NCBI RefSeq assembly: GCF_032399705.1
Contig: NZ_CP135922.1
Location: 1,984,001 to 2,048,000, forward strand
Direction of reading: 5' to 3'
DNA from: Paenibacillus sp. BIC5C1
GTDB lineage: Bacteria > Bacillota > Bacilli > Paenibacillales > Paenibacillaceae
Length of the DNA: 64,000 nucleotides
Positions 46,090-58,399 of this stretch are shown here, one piece after another; within the stretch, counting starts at the first letter, position 1; each line of letters begins with the position of its first letter. The notes beneath the pieces are model-generated. The model saw only the letters and a program-made list of their open reading frames with translations, was not told the origin of the DNA and made no database searches. The translations under genes and the position numbers were made by a program.

Positions 46090-46392
46090 ATGGTGACGAT
46101 GGAGCCGATTGTGGTTGGAGAGCATGTGTTGGTCGGGGTAGAGGTTAAGCTGCCGAAAACGACATTACTGACGATTAATACATCCAAAGGATATATCATG
46201 TGCGGAGCACTCGATGTGGGATTACTTAATGAGAAGCTTGGGGATCGCAAGATTATTGCAGCTCGGGCGGTTGGCGTGCGCACATTGGAACAGCTGCTTC
46301 ATGCGCCTATGGAGTCGGTGACAACGGAAGCCGAAGCCATGGGCATTACGGTTGGCATGACGGGTGTAGAAGCATTGCTCAAGATGATCTGA
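46090..46392 (+). CDS. YunC-like DUF1805 protein
   Basis: About 100 residues from ATG 46090, fitting B. subtilis YunC; GTG 46075 directly abuts the GAGGAGG site and is less likely. Family motifs: VKLPKTTLLTINTSKGYIMCGALDVGLLN, RAVGVRTLEQLL and GMTGVEALLKM. Function unknown; the invariant Cys in IMCGALD may matter. In B. subtilis yunC is next to yunD; here the YunD-like gene is 13 kb downstream. Confidence 0.85.
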   Translation: MVTMEPIVVGEHVLVGVEVKLPKTTLLTINTSKGYIMCGALDVGLLNEKLGDRKIIAARAVGVRTLEQLLHAPMESVTTEAEAMGITVGMTGVEALLKMI

Positions 46393-46490
46393 GTACAAGG
46401 ATGATTACGGATGATTAATCCCTATTCAAAGTCGATTACGATGACATCTGTACTCATTTAAACGTCGAATACATTATCATCTACAAAAAT

Positions 46491-46524
46491 AAAAAAGGGC
46501 TCCCCAATCGGGAAGCCCTTTTTT
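46491..46524. terminator. Bidirectional terminator at the end of mtnA
   Basis: AAAAAAGGGC (46491-46500) pairs with GCCCTTTTTT (46515-46524) with inner TTCCC/GGGGA pairing; runs of six A and six T serve both strands. Confidence 0.85.
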
Positions 46525-46564
46525 ATAACCCATTCTAAAAAACGATAAAACATGCTTCCACTAA

Positions 46565-47638
46565 TTAAGCTTCATCCTTGGCGAACAAGGCAGCCAGATT
46601 CTCTTTGAAAGGAGCGCGAACGACGCCTTTTTCCGTAATAATGGCCGTTACATATTCGTTAGGAGTGACGTCAAACGCCGGGTTGAATACTTTTACACCT
46701 TGCGGTGCTGTACGTTTGCCAAAACCTTCGGTTACTTCCTCCGCAGCACGTTCCTCAATCGGAATGAGATCGCCTGATGGCGTAGACAGGTCAATAGTGG
46801 ACAGCGGGCTGGCTACATAGAATGGAATATTGTGCGCTTTGGCAAGGACCGCTACGCTGTAAGTTCCGATTTTATTAGCTACATCCCCATTGGCAGCAAC
46901 GCGGTCTGTACCCACGATAACTGCCTGAATCCAGCCTTTGGACATCACCATACCAGCCATGTTGTCGCAGATCAGAGTAACGTCAATACCGGCTTGCTGG
47001 AGCTCGAAGGCCGTGAGGCGTGCGCCTTGAAGGACAGGGCGGGTTTCGTCTGCGAATACTTTCAGGTTAATGCCGCGCTCGTGAGCGAGGTACATCGGTG
47101 CAGTCGCCGTTCCGTATTTTGCAGTCGCAAGTCCGCCTGCATTACAGTGTGTAAGTACACCCATACCGTCTGCGAACAAAGGAAGAGCGTTTTCACCGAT
47201 AAGGCGGCACACTTCTTCGTCTTCTTTCTGAATTAAGAGAGCTTCTGCTTCAAGAGCAGCATTGTTTTCTTCGATGTTTGCACCGGCTTCAGCGAGATCA
47301 CTGGCTTTTTGCATCATACGATCCAACGCCCAGAACAGGTTTACAGCCGTTGGGCGGGAAGTGGCAAGATGAGCACAGATGGATTTTACATGATCCAGCC
47401 AACTTTGTACGGCAAGTCCGTCATATGCTTTGGCACCGAGCACGACGCCGAATGCAGCAGCGATTCCAATTGCGGGAGCACCGCGTACCTTCATTGAGTG
47501 AATGGATTCCCATACCTCCTCGGGCGTGTACAGTTTCAACATCAGAATTGTTTCAGGCAGCAGACGTTGGTCAAGCATTTCAAGCTTGTCCTGTTTCCAT
47601 ATAAGGGAGGACAGAGGCTGATGTTCAGGGGTTGTCAT
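46565..47638 (-). CDS. mtnA: S-methyl-5-thioribose-1-phosphate isomerase
   Basis: 357 residues. The catalytic pair is Cys165 ([13 protein letters not shown]) and Asp245 ([21 protein letters not shown]), equivalent to Cys160/Asp240 of the B. subtilis enzyme. [13 protein letters not shown] near residue 53 is also diagnostic and separates it from eIF2B subunits. It turns methylthioribose 1-phosphate into methylthioribulose 1-phosphate in methionine salvage. GGAGG lies about 6 bp before the ATG; it follows mtnK by 22 bp in one operon. Confidence 0.96.
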   Translation of the reverse strand: MTTPEHQPLSSLIWKQDKLEMLDQRLLPETILMLKLYTPEEVWESIHSMKVRGAPAIGIAAAFGVVLGAKAYDGLAVQSWLDHVKSICAHLATSRPTAVNLFWALDRMMQKASDLAEAGANIEENNAALEAEALLIQKEDEEVCRLIGENALPLFADGMGVLTHCNAGGLATAKYGTATAPMYLAHERGINLKVFADETRPVLQGARLTAFELQQAGIDVTLICDNMAGMVMSKGWIQAVIVGTDRVAANGDVANKIGTYSVAVLAKAHNIPFYVASPLSTIDLSTPSGDLIPIEERAAEEVTEGFGKRTAPQGVKVFNPAFDVTPNEYVTAIITEKGVVRAPFKENLAALFAKDEA

Positions 47639-47660
47639 GGATGTTCCTCCGTTCCTTGAG

Positions 47661-48878
47661 TTAAACTTTAATAGAAGTAACCGCAGTAGCTACTGTATCT
47701 AGAAGTTCACCAATGGTATTCAGATTGCGATTACGCTTGATGAGTGCTTTACCGATTGCCAGCGCTTTGCGCTGAGCACGTTCACGTTGTGTTGCATCTT
47801 CAATCGTATCGATATCTGCGACATGCGCAAGTCCAACAATACGACGGACCATTTTCGCGCCGGCAAAGCCAACAGAATCTCTGAATAATTGTTGTACGTA
47901 ATGAGCTTCGTATCCAGGTGCCTTAGCCATAGGATCAACCAGATCTGAAGCCCACAGGCTGCGGAAGCGGGATTCGAATTCAGTCCATACGTCACGAACC
48001 ATATCCAGCAATATCGTTTCACGCTCATGAAGAGCCATCTTATCATGGATTCGACCTGGCAGCGAGGCGTAGTGGAGAAGCAGATTAGCAAGCACCGCTC
48101 CTACATCAAATCCCATTGGGCCGAAATAGGCAAATTCGGGATCAATAACTTTTGTGGATTCAGCTGTGACAAAAATACTGCCTGTGTGCAAATCACCATG
48201 AAGTAACGCTTGACCATGGGTGAGAAATTTCTCGCGCAGCAAAGCCACTTCAAGATGGAGTTCTGCATCAGTACGAAGTGCTTCTGCTTCGTCTTCAATG
48301 GCAGCCTCATAATTATTTTTCTCCGCAATGCGATAAGGTTCATCAAAGATCAGATCCTCGGTTATTTTACATTGATCCGGATTGACGAATCTGCCCTGTT
48401 TCTCTTTCTTCAGTTGCTGGTTCATGCCAAGATCTGACGTGAAAAACAATGTTCTTGCCATGAATTCCCCAATATGTTGTGCAAAAAGAGGATACGTTCC
48501 GCCATCGATGAGGCCTTTACGCATAATTACATGATCACTTAAATCTTCCATCACGGTTAAGGCGAGATCATCATCATAATGGTACACTTCGGGCACCATT
48601 CCCGGACATAGACGATACTCTTCCTGTAGAATTTCCCGTTCAATTCTGGCACGTACCAGAGACAATGGCCATGATTCTCCGACCACTTTCGCATAAGGAA
48701 GAGCTTGTTTGATAATGATACTTTTATCGGAGTTCTGATCCGTGATATGGAAGACCAAATTCAGATTGCCGTCACCGATCTCACGACATTCCAGTTTCGC
48801 ATCTGCCGCAAACGGACCCGGTAATGTTTTGGCCAGTTCGATTGCATCCTGGGGTGTAAAAGGGCGATATTGGGACAA
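47661..48878 (-). CDS. mtnK: S-methyl-5-thioribose kinase
   Basis: 405 residues from TTG 48878, 7 bp after GGAGGTGG; the ATG five codons upstream overlaps that site. Kinase fold of the choline kinase type: [11 protein letters not shown] (nucleotide loop) near residue 30, [13 protein letters not shown] with catalytic Asp near 230, and [17 protein letters not shown]. It phosphorylates methylthioribose, the step before MtnA, in methionine salvage. No SAM riboswitch is visible upstream although B. subtilis mtnKA has an S-box; the 5' region holds other inverted repeats. Confidence 0.95.
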   Translation of the reverse strand: MSQYRPFTPQDAIELAKTLPGPFAADAKLECREIGDGNLNLVFHITDQNSDKSIIIKQALPYAKVVGESWPLSLVRARIEREILQEEYRLCPGMVPEVYHYDDDLALTVMEDLSDHVIMRKGLIDGGTYPLFAQHIGEFMARTLFFTSDLGMNQQLKKEKQGRFVNPDQCKITEDLIFDEPYRIAEKNNYEAAIEDEAEALRTDAELHLEVALLREKFLTHGQALLHGDLHTGSIFVTAESTKVIDPEFAYFGPMGFDVGAVLANLLLHYASLPGRIHDKMALHERETILLDMVRDVWTEFESRFRSLWASDLVDPMAKAPGYEAHYVQQLFRDSVGFAGAKMVRRIVGLAHVADIDTIEDATQRERAQRKALAIGKALIKRNRNLNTIGELLDTVATAVTSIKV

Positions 48879-49107
48879 GAATGCCACCTCCATATATATG
48901 AAGAAACAGGAAAACCCACTTCTTTGCTTGGTATATGTCAGTATATCGGAAATAACGGTGATTTTGTACCCTTTTTTTGAGACAGCCTATACCGGACTTG
49001 TTTCGAACTTCGGGTGTACGGGTAAAAACAAATAGGCCGGACGGTTGATAGAAATACCGCGACAAGGCTCTCCGCATTAAGGCGGTGCCGAAATGTTAAA
49101 TCTCTGT

Positions 49108-49142
49108 CATTCACATTCAGGTCAACCTGAATCAAGTGAATG
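49108..49142. promoter_or_regulatory. 35-bp nested inverted repeat between mtnK and dps
   Basis: CATTCAC (49108-49114) pairs with GTGAATG (49136-49142), enclosing ATTCAGGT-CA-ACCTGAAT (49115-49132). The whole is a two-part palindrome offset by three bases. It lies between the divergent genes mtnK and dps and may be an operator for either, or a hairpin in one transcript. It is not a recognised PerR, Fur or S-box sequence. Confidence 0.5.
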
Positions 49143-49177
49143 TCAGACTAATTTTATAATAAAAGGATGGGATTAAG

Positions 49178-49639
49178 ATGGCTACAAAAAACAAAACAAA
49201 TCAAGCAAAATCGGTGGAACAAGTACTTAATCGTCAGGTGGCAAACCTGAACGTCCTGTATGTTAAAATCCATAACTATCACTGGTATGTAAAAGGACCT
49301 AACTTTTTCACACTGCATGTGAAATTCGAAGAATTCTACAATGAAGTAACTGTACAAATGGATGAAATCGCTGAACGTATTCTTACGCTCAAAGGCAGCC
49401 CTGCGGCTACAATGAAAGACTATCTTGAGCTGTCCTCTATCCAAGAGGCTGCTGGTGGCGAAGATGCCAACACAATGGTACAGAATCTGATCGAGGATTT
49501 TGCTACATTGTCGAACGAGTACCAAGAAGGTATTGAAGTAGCGGAAGCTGCGGAAGACCAACCGACATCTGATATGCTGACAGGCTTCAAGGCTGATCTG
49601 GAGAAACATATGTGGATGCTGCGCTCTTTCTTGGGCTAA
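49178..49639 (+). CDS. dps: Dps/ferritin-like DNA-protection protein
   Basis: 153 residues. Dps signature with the ferroxidase residues spread over two stretches: NYHWYVKGPNFFTLHVKFEEFYNEV near residues 30-54 and MDEIAERILTLKGSP. Dodecameric iron-storing proteins of this family oxidise Fe(II) with peroxide and protect DNA. AAAAGGATGGG lies before the ATG. A TATAAT at 49155-49160 is too close to the start to be a useful -10. The B. subtilis homologue mrgA is PerR-controlled; only half a PerR box is seen here. Confidence 0.92.
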   Translation: MATKNKTNQAKSVEQVLNRQVANLNVLYVKIHNYHWYVKGPNFFTLHVKFEEFYNEVTVQMDEIAERILTLKGSPAATMKDYLELSSIQEAAGGEDANTMVQNLIEDFATLSNEYQEGIEVAEAAEDQPTSDMLTGFKADLEKHMWMLRSFLG

Positions 49640-49766
49640 TTCCACTCTCACTTACCGAGTTTGCTGCCTTATAAAACATACATTTACTTCAACCTAACTT
49701 TCACGTTGTCAGGATAGCGCCAAGCGTCTATACTGCTGACAAGACTGACTTGGGGAGGAGAACGTT

Positions 49767-50342
49767 ATGATAGGCACAACGATACCGGCATTAAAAGAAT
49801 GGGCCTCCGCAATCAAAGCACTGGAAACGGGTCGCCAGGTTATGGTGATGCGCAAAGGTGGGATTGTGGAGGAAACCCGACGTTTTGAGTTGAAAAGTCC
49901 AGCGTTCTATCTGTATCCGACTTATGAACATCAGCGTAAAGAACTGATAAAGTCCTCTGATCATTTCTATGTTGAGGAATCACTGGCCGAATGGGTGCCT
50001 GAAGCTTCGACGATCCGTCTCACAGCATATGCTGAAGTGACACAGGATTTGGAGATCAGAGATCAGGAGATGCTGGATCGACTTCTTGACTTTCATATGT
50101 GGACTGCGGATTTTGCCGAAGACCGCCTAAAGTGGAAACGCAAAGATCCCCTCCATGTATTGATACTCCGAGTGTACCGTTTGAAGGAACCGATGGAGAT
50201 TCCAGTATTACCTGAATATAACGGATGCCGTTCTTGGATTTCCATTCCGAATGGTCCGGTGCCGCGCGAAATGACGCCGGTGGTGGACGTTGCGGATTTT
50301 GACGAACAGGTACAGAAGATTAACGAGACGCTCAAAATGTAA
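49767..50342 (+). CDS. DUF1802 family protein
   Basis: 191 residues. Family motifs: ALKEWASAIKALETGRQVMVMRKGGIVEE at the N-terminus, FYLYPTYEHQ near residue 48, VLILRVYRLKEP near 128 and CRSWISIP. The function is unknown; the family is often near iron-sulfur or stress genes. GGGGAGGAG lies 7 bp before the ATG. A 370-bp regulatory gap separates it from sufC. Confidence 0.85.
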   Translation: MIGTTIPALKEWASAIKALETGRQVMVMRKGGIVEETRRFELKSPAFYLYPTYEHQRKELIKSSDHFYVEESLAEWVPEASTIRLTAYAEVTQDLEIRDQEMLDRLLDFHMWTADFAEDRLKWKRKDPLHVLILRVYRLKEPMEIPVLPEYNGCRSWISIPNGPVPREMTPVVDVADFDEQVQKINETLKM

Positions 50343-50713
50343 TGTTATTTATCGGAAGGACTTGTCCATGATATGGATAGGTCCTTTTTCGGTTGATAGG
50401 ATCAGATTTGATAAAAGGTTGAATTCCTGTGATTTTTCTCACTGTCTATTTATGACGAAGAAGTTTTGTCATTTGATTCAATCTGGCTTTTATTATAGAA
50501 TCAGATAGAATAATGTTTCCTGTAAGGGACAAGAGTTCTTAGGAAATGACTTGATAATCATTGAGAATCAGTTTAGAATTATTCTAAAGTGATTCTTGCT
50601 TTGGAGATTGGAGTACAGGAGAAATTCAGGGGAAGCCCTGTTCAGATATTAATAGGTGCTTTTTCGTTTTCGACAGTAAACATCAATTTAATCAATGGAG
50701 GGAAACAATACAC
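50343..50713 (+). promoter_or_regulatory. suf operon promoter with overlapping Fur- and PerR-like boxes
   Basis: TTGATA (50551-50556), 17 bp and TAGAAT (50574-50579) form a good sigma-A promoter. TGATAATCATTGAGA (50552-50566) resembles a Fur 7-1-7 box, mostly in its left half. TTAGAATTATTCTAA (50573-50587) is a perfect 7-1-7 palindrome of the PerR type covering the -10. It is the centre of a 33-bp inverted repeat (50564-50596) with one mismatch. The leader after it is about 125 nt and includes CAGGG/CCCTG. No gene lies in the 371-bp gap. Confidence 0.65.
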
Positions 50714-51496
50714 ATGGCTACGAATTTCGTCATTGAAGGTCTGAAAGCGACGATCGAAGGTAAGGAAATCCTGAAAGGCATCAACCTGGAAATGAAAGGT
50801 GGAGAAATCCACGCAATCATGGGTCCGAACGGAACTGGTAAATCAACACTGGCTTCTGCACTTATGGGGCACCCTAAATATGAAGTAACAGACGGTACGA
50901 TTACACTTGATGGTGAGGATGTACTGGATATGGCTGTAGACGAGCGCGCTCGTGCTGGTCTGTTCCTGGCTATGCAATACCCGAGTGAAATTGCTGGTGT
51001 AACGAATTCCGACTTCCTGCGTAGCGCAATCAACGCACGTCGTGGTGAAGGCAACGAGATCTCTCTGATCAAGTTCATTCGCCAAATGGAAGGTAAAATG
51101 AAAGAACTCGACATGAATCCTGAATTTGCTCACCGTTACCTGAATGAAGGTTTCTCCGGTGGTGAGAAAAAACGGAACGAGATTCTGCAAATGATGCTGC
51201 TTGATCCAAAAATCGTAGTACTCGATGAAATTGACTCCGGTCTGGATATCGATGCTCTGAAAATCGTGGCAAACGGTGTAAACGCAATGAAGAGCGAAGA
51301 TCGCGGCTTCCTGATCATCACTCACTACCAACGCCTGTTGAACTACATTACTCCTGACTATGTACACGTAATGATGCAAGGTCGTATCGTGAAGTCTGGT
51401 GGACCTGAACTGGCACACCGTCTTGAGGCTGAAGGATATGACTGGGTTAAGGAAGAGCTGGGAATCACAGACGAAACTGTAGGTCAAGAAGCGTAA
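50714..51496 (+). CDS. sufC: Fe-S cluster assembly ATPase SufC
   Basis: 260 residues, soluble ABC ATPase: Walker A GPNGTGKST near residue 37, the SufC-typical signature FSGGEKKRNEILQM near 150, Walker B IVVLDEIDSGLDIDA and the H-loop ITHYQR. It binds SufB and SufD and powers remodelling of the scaffold during cluster assembly. It is the first gene of the suf operon, with GGAGGG before the ATG. The DNA is strongly biased to preferred codons, consistent with high expression. Confidence 0.97.
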   Translation: MATNFVIEGLKATIEGKEILKGINLEMKGGEIHAIMGPNGTGKSTLASALMGHPKYEVTDGTITLDGEDVLDMAVDERARAGLFLAMQYPSEIAGVTNSDFLRSAINARRGEGNEISLIKFIRQMEGKMKELDMNPEFAHRYLNEGFSGGEKKRNEILQMMLLDPKIVVLDEIDSGLDIDALKIVANGVNAMKSEDRGFLIITHYQRLLNYITPDYVHVMMQGRIVKSGGPELAHRLEAEGYDWVKEELGITDETVGQEA

Positions 51497-51520
51497 AGAC
51501 AAAACGGAGGAGGATAATCA

Positions 51521-54463
<2,943 letters not shown>

Positions 54464-54483
54464 CGATAGGGAGGTAGAGCAAG

Positions 54484-55881
54484 ATGGCTAAAAAAGCACC
54501 AGAAATGGAAGAGTATAAATACGGTTTTCGCGACGAACACAAATCCATCTTTCAAACCGGTAAAGGTCTGACTGCAGAAGTCGTAACGGAGATTTCCAAA
54601 ATCAAGAATGAACCGGAATGGATGTTGGAATTCCGTTTGAAATCCCTGAAACAATTCGAAAAAATGCCGATGCCTAAATGGGGCGGAGATCTCGACGGAT
54701 TGGATTTCAACGATATTCAGTACTATGTTCGTCCTTCTGAAAAACAAGGGAAAACATGGGAAGAGGTACCTTCCGAAATCAAGGAAACTTTTGATAAACT
54801 GGGTATCCCTGAAGCGGAGCAAAAATTCCTCGCAGGTGTATCGGCTCAATATGAGTCCGAGGTTGTATACCACAACATGCAAAAAGAATTGGAAGATCAG
54901 GGCGTAATCTTCATGGATACGGATACTGCACTTCGAGAGCATCCAGAAATCCTGCGTGAATATTTCGCAACTGTTATTCCACCAGCAGATAACAAATTTG
55001 CTGCATTGAATAGTGCCGTTTGGTCCGGAGGAAGCTTCATCTACGTACCTAAAGGCGTAAAATGTGAAGTACCTCTGCAAGCCTATTTCCGGATTAACTC
55101 CGAAAATATGGGACAATTCGAGCGTACACTCATCATTGCAGACGAAGACAGCTTCGTTCACTATGTAGAGGGCTGTACAGCTCCAATCTACAGCACAAAC
55201 TCACTGCACAGTGCGGTTGTTGAGATCATCTGTAAGAAAAATGCCCGTGTTCGTTACACAACGATTCAAAACTGGGCACCAAACATCTACAACCTGGTTA
55301 CCAAACGTGCTGTTGCTGAAGAAAACGCAACGATGGAATGGGTTGATGGCAACATCGGTTCCAAACTGACGATGAAATATCCAGCAGTTGTACTGAAAGG
55401 CCGCGGAGCTAAAGGTTCGGTTCTGTCCATCGCTGTAGCTGGTAAAAATCAGCATCAGGATGCAGGCGCGAAAATGATTCACTTGGCTCCAGATACAACA
55501 TCAACGATTGTATCCAAGTCGATCAGTAAACATGGTGGTAAAGTAACTTACCGTGGTCTGGCTTCCTTTGGTCGCCAAGCGGAAGGTGCAAAATCCAATA
55601 TCAAATGTGATACACTCATTCTGGATAATGAGTCCACATCCGATACCATTCCTTACAATGAAATCATGAATGATAACATCATGCTGGAGCATGAAGCTAC
55701 GGTATCCAAAGTGTCCGAAGATCAACTCTTCTACCTGATGAGCCGTGGTTTGACTGATGCAGAAGCAACACAGATGATCATCATGGGCTTTATTGAACCG
55801 TTCACGAAGGAACTGCCGATGGAATATGCGGTAGAGATGAACAGATTGATTAAATTCGAAATGGAAGGGTCTATTGGTTAA
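54484..55881 (+). CDS. sufB: Fe-S cluster scaffold protein SufB
   Basis: 465 residues, typical length. [17 protein letters not shown] at the N-terminus, beta-helix core with [25 protein letters not shown] near residue 185, [10 protein letters not shown] near 228 and the C-terminal [23 protein letters not shown]. It is the scaffold subunit on which the cluster is built with SufC and SufD. GGGAGG lies before the ATG. It ends the sufCDSUB operon. Confidence 0.97.
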   Translation: MAKKAPEMEEYKYGFRDEHKSIFQTGKGLTAEVVTEISKIKNEPEWMLEFRLKSLKQFEKMPMPKWGGDLDGLDFNDIQYYVRPSEKQGKTWEEVPSEIKETFDKLGIPEAEQKFLAGVSAQYESEVVYHNMQKELEDQGVIFMDTDTALREHPEILREYFATVIPPADNKFAALNSAVWSGGSFIYVPKGVKCEVPLQAYFRINSENMGQFERTLIIADEDSFVHYVEGCTAPIYSTNSLHSAVVEIICKKNARVRYTTIQNWAPNIYNLVTKRAVAEENATMEWVDGNIGSKLTMKYPAVVLKGRGAKGSVLSIAVAGKNQHQDAGAKMIHLAPDTTSTIVSKSISKHGGKVTYRGLASFGRQAEGAKSNIKCDTLILDNESTSDTIPYNEIMNDNIMLEHEATVSKVSEDQLFYLMSRGLTDAEATQMIIMGFIEPFTKELPMEYAVEMNRLIKFEMEGSIG

Positions 55882-55972
55882 TCCAACTGCCCTTGCACGT
55901 CTCAAAACGTCGATTCTGATTGTGGCGAAGTTATGCTGTATTAGTTTCACGCGACCTATATAGAGAATCAAG

Positions 55973-56007
55973 AAAGATCGAGGGAGTTTATCCCTCGATC
56001 TTTTTTT
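55973..56007 (+). terminator. Terminator of the suf operon
   Basis: AAAGATCGAGGGA (55973-55985) pairs with TCCCTCGATCTTT (55991-56003), followed by further T. Confidence 0.9.
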
Positions 56008-56125
56008 ATTGCAGTAGAAACACACTTGAATGCTCTATCCCGGGTTTATTTGTAATAATATATGATCAATAGCACAAGCCATTTACTAGATTTAAGCATC
56101 TAATGATAGAAAAGGATGTGAATAC

Positions 56126-56845
56126 ATGAGCATAAATCCGTTTAAGGGATATCGGGTTACAAGTTCATTTGGCTACCGAATCCATCCTATTTCTGGCGGT
56201 CAGACATTTCATCGCGGAATCGATCTCGTCACAGAGCCATGGAATGGGCCCATACATGCATTTATGGACGGGACTGTACGCTTTGCTTCAGAAGGTGCTA
56301 CAGGCTCAGGATTCGGTGGCTACGGGCTTACGGTTGCGGTGCAGGATCATAGGGGCTACTTGCATTGTTATGCTCACCTTTCCCGAATTGCAGTAAAAGT
56401 TGGGCAGCAAGTGAAACAAGGACAACTTCTTGGTAATCAGGGAAGTACAGGCGAAAGCACGGGTCCGCATGTGCATTATGAGGTACGCAAAACTAGCTCC
56501 CCTTCGTATGGATACACGGCTAGTGAAAGTGGTGTTGTTGATCCAGGAATCTACTTGCAATCTGAATATAGTTCAACGGTTGAAGGACAGGAGGGAACCC
56601 CAATGACGACGGAGGAGAGAGAGCGGTTAACAGCGATTGAGAAGATGCTGGAATCCCAGTCGGCCTGGATTCAGCAGCAGAAAAACATTTCAAGTATGGC
56701 TTGTCCGTCCTGGGCTGAGGAAGCTTATCATTATTACCAATCGTATATAAATAACGAGACAGGCAGTTATGACTTTTGGAGATTGCTTGTCATCATGTAT
56801 CGTAAGGAGAAGGGCATTAAGGTCTCTTCCACCTCCTCAAGTTAA
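56126..56845 (+). CDS. M23 (LytM) peptidase without signal peptide
   Basis: 239 residues. The LytM domain fills residues 10-150: zinc ligands in FHRGIDL and HVHYEVR, plus HCYAHLS and GNQGSTGESTGPH. There is no signal peptide or membrane helix, as in phage-type endopeptidases that need a holin, or in proteins released by mother-cell lysis. The C-terminal 80 residues are helical, with a coiled start (ERLTAIEKMLESQSAWIQQQ) and a Tyr/Trp-rich end. It cleaves peptide cross-bridges in peptidoglycan. No other phage gene surrounds it. AAAGGATG lies before the ATG. Confidence 0.8.
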   Translation: MSINPFKGYRVTSSFGYRIHPISGGQTFHRGIDLVTEPWNGPIHAFMDGTVRFASEGATGSGFGGYGLTVAVQDHRGYLHCYAHLSRIAVKVGQQVKQGQLLGNQGSTGESTGPHVHYEVRKTSSPSYGYTASESGVVDPGIYLQSEYSSTVEGQEGTPMTTEERERLTAIEKMLESQSAWIQQQKNISSMACPSWAEEAYHYYQSYINNETGSYDFWRLLVIMYRKEKGIKVSSTSSS

Positions 56846-56953
56846 CTGGCAAAGCAGGCAGACAACCATTTATTGAATGTTGCCAGTTCGCCCGGTTCAT
56901 CCAAACGCAAACGTCATATGTTAGGGTATACCTGATGAAGAGGAGGCAATCAC

Positions 56954-57085
56954 ATGAGCGAAGTTGGATATGGCTGTGGTGGCAATGTAGGCGGCGTAGG
57001 CGGATACAATATGTTCACCAACACAGGTGCGATCTTGGTACTGTTCATTCTGTTGGTTATCATCACTAAAGCATTCTGCGTTTAA
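56954..57085 (+). CDS. YjcZ-family small sporulation peptide
   Basis: 43 residues: a Gly-rich N-terminus (GYGCGGNVGGVGGY) followed by one membrane helix (AILVLFILLVIITKAF), ending FCV. This Gly-rich plus hydrophobic-tail pattern is that of the YjcZ/TIGR01732 peptides, which are coat- or membrane-associated in spores. GAGGAGG lies 7 bp before the ATG. CATATGTTA at 56915-56923 fits the sigma-K -10 consensus CATAnnnTA, but no matching -35 is seen. A strong terminator follows. It is too short for most ORF callers. Confidence 0.85.
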   Translation: MSEVGYGCGGNVGGVGGYNMFTNTGAILVLFILLVIITKAFCV

Positions 57086-57106
57086 TTGGATAAAAACGAA
57101 TAAGAA

Positions 57107-57143
57107 TAAAAAAAGGGATGCCTTAGTGGCTCCCTTTTTTTAC
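57107..57143. terminator. Terminator after the YjcZ-type gene
   Basis: GGGA-T-GCC-TTAGT-GGC-TCCC with seven A before and seven T after, so functional on both strands. Confidence 0.85.
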
Positions 57144-57225
57144 TTGTAAAGCATGTACACGTATGACATGTTCTCTTGAACTTGGATTGCTCTAACTGCT
57201 GCAGCACATACCTGAATGCTAATGC

Positions 57226-58275
57226 TTACTGGATATAAATTTCAACGATAGCTACATCTCTTTCCTTCGCTAAATCAATGAAGGTTGTAGAGGTTTGAAC
57301 GAGTGGGCGGAAGTAATCCGCGGGGTTGTTCAAGACAATTAGACCGGTTTCGCCTGTCGTGAGCAAAACCCTTTTGCCAATAAAATTGGGTAGCATATGT
57401 TTGATGAGTTCCTGCGTAACTTCAGCATTCAACTGACCGAAGCTGAGGCTGTATAATTCGCATAGCACGGAGATTAGTTCCTGCTTGGTCTGATACACCC
57501 GAGTGGTCGTCATCGCGCTGTAAACATCGGCTACAGCCGTTATACGGGCAAATGGATGAATCTCGTCCCCTTTCAGTCCGTAAGGGTAGCCGCTTCCATC
57601 CTCACGCTCATGATGCTGGAGGGCAACGGTTGCAAGGATCTCGTCCTGTGTGGACTCTTTAACAATCTCATAACCATATAACGTATGTTTCTTCATTTCT
57701 TCGAATTCTTCGGGCGTTAACTTGCCCGGCTTATGTAAAATTTCAGAAGGAATCTTGGACTTGCCAATATCGTGAAGATATCCTGCTTTGGCTACAGTTA
57801 GACACTCCTCAGGGTTGTAACCCATCCAGCCGGCGATATAAAAAGCGAGCATTCCGACTTGTAAGGAATGGTTGTAGGTGTAGTCGTTATCTCCGTCAAG
57901 CATCAGCAGCAAGGAGACAACGTCCTTTTGTTTTTCAAGCTGTCCCGTTAAAGTTATCAAAATTTCATCGACCTGAGTCTCATCAATAAAACCCTTCTCC
58001 ATCGCTTGTTCAAATAGAGATTCTGTACCTTTGATCGTATCGTTAAACAGATTAGTTAACAGACGGGTTTGATCGGAAGGTAAGGTTTGTGCATCAGAGT
58101 GTAGGTCAGATGTTGTATGTTCTACATCTGCGTAATCGATTCCGTGCTGCAGCAGCTTGGCAATATCATCGTCGCTGAGTGTGGAACCTTTCATCAGCAT
58201 GTGGAGACCCGAACTGTTGTACACATCATTTTTTAACAGGTCGCCAGTTTTAAGATCAGTAACATGCACTCTCAC
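57226..58275 (-). CDS. HD-GYP domain cyclic-di-GMP phosphodiesterase
   Basis: 349 residues from GTG 58275, 6 bp after AAAGGTGG; the upstream in-frame extension is AT-rich and lacks a ribosome site. A short N-terminal domain (1-95, VTDLKTGDLLKNDVYN) precedes the HD-GYP core: LHDIGKSKIPSEILHKPGKL near residue 195 and HHEREDGSGYPYGLKGDEI near 245. All HD and GYP metal residues are present, so it should hydrolyse c-di-GMP to GMP. No sensor or receiver domain is attached. A second HD-GYP gene of the same layout lies 2.5 kb away. Confidence 0.9.
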   Translation of the reverse strand: MRVHVTDLKTGDLLKNDVYNSSGLHMLMKGSTLSDDDIAKLLQHGIDYADVEHTTSDLHSDAQTLPSDQTRLLTNLFNDTIKGTESLFEQAMEKGFIDETQVDEILITLTGQLEKQKDVVSLLLMLDGDNDYTYNHSLQVGMLAFYIAGWMGYNPEECLTVAKAGYLHDIGKSKIPSEILHKPGKLTPEEFEEMKKHTLYGYEIVKESTQDEILATVALQHHEREDGSGYPYGLKGDEIHPFARITAVADVYSAMTTTRVYQTKQELISVLCELYSLSFGQLNAEVTQELIKHMLPNFIGKRVLLTTGETGLIVLNNPADYFRPLVQTSTTFIDLAKERDVAIVEIYIQ

Positions 58276-58399
58276 GTATAAACCACCTTTTCCTCGACTA
58301 ATATCGACACATATGATTATAATAACAAGAAAAAAATGGGTTGACAACGACTTATTTACTAATTTAATCACCCGTTGAACAGGTCGAATGACTAGTTAA

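Noticed and set aside
49155..49160. TATAAT as the dps -10 element
   Set aside because: Transcription from it would start inside the ribosome site, leaving almost no leader.
49150..49170. PerR box at dps
   Set aside because: Only the left half TTATAAT matches; the right half is AAAGGAT.
48879..49177. SAM riboswitch before mtnK
   Set aside because: None of the conserved S-box core segments is present on the minus strand.
56126..56845. Prophage remnant around the M23 peptidase
   Set aside because: No holin, tail, integrase or attachment repeats nearby; neighbours are suf genes and a sporulation peptide.
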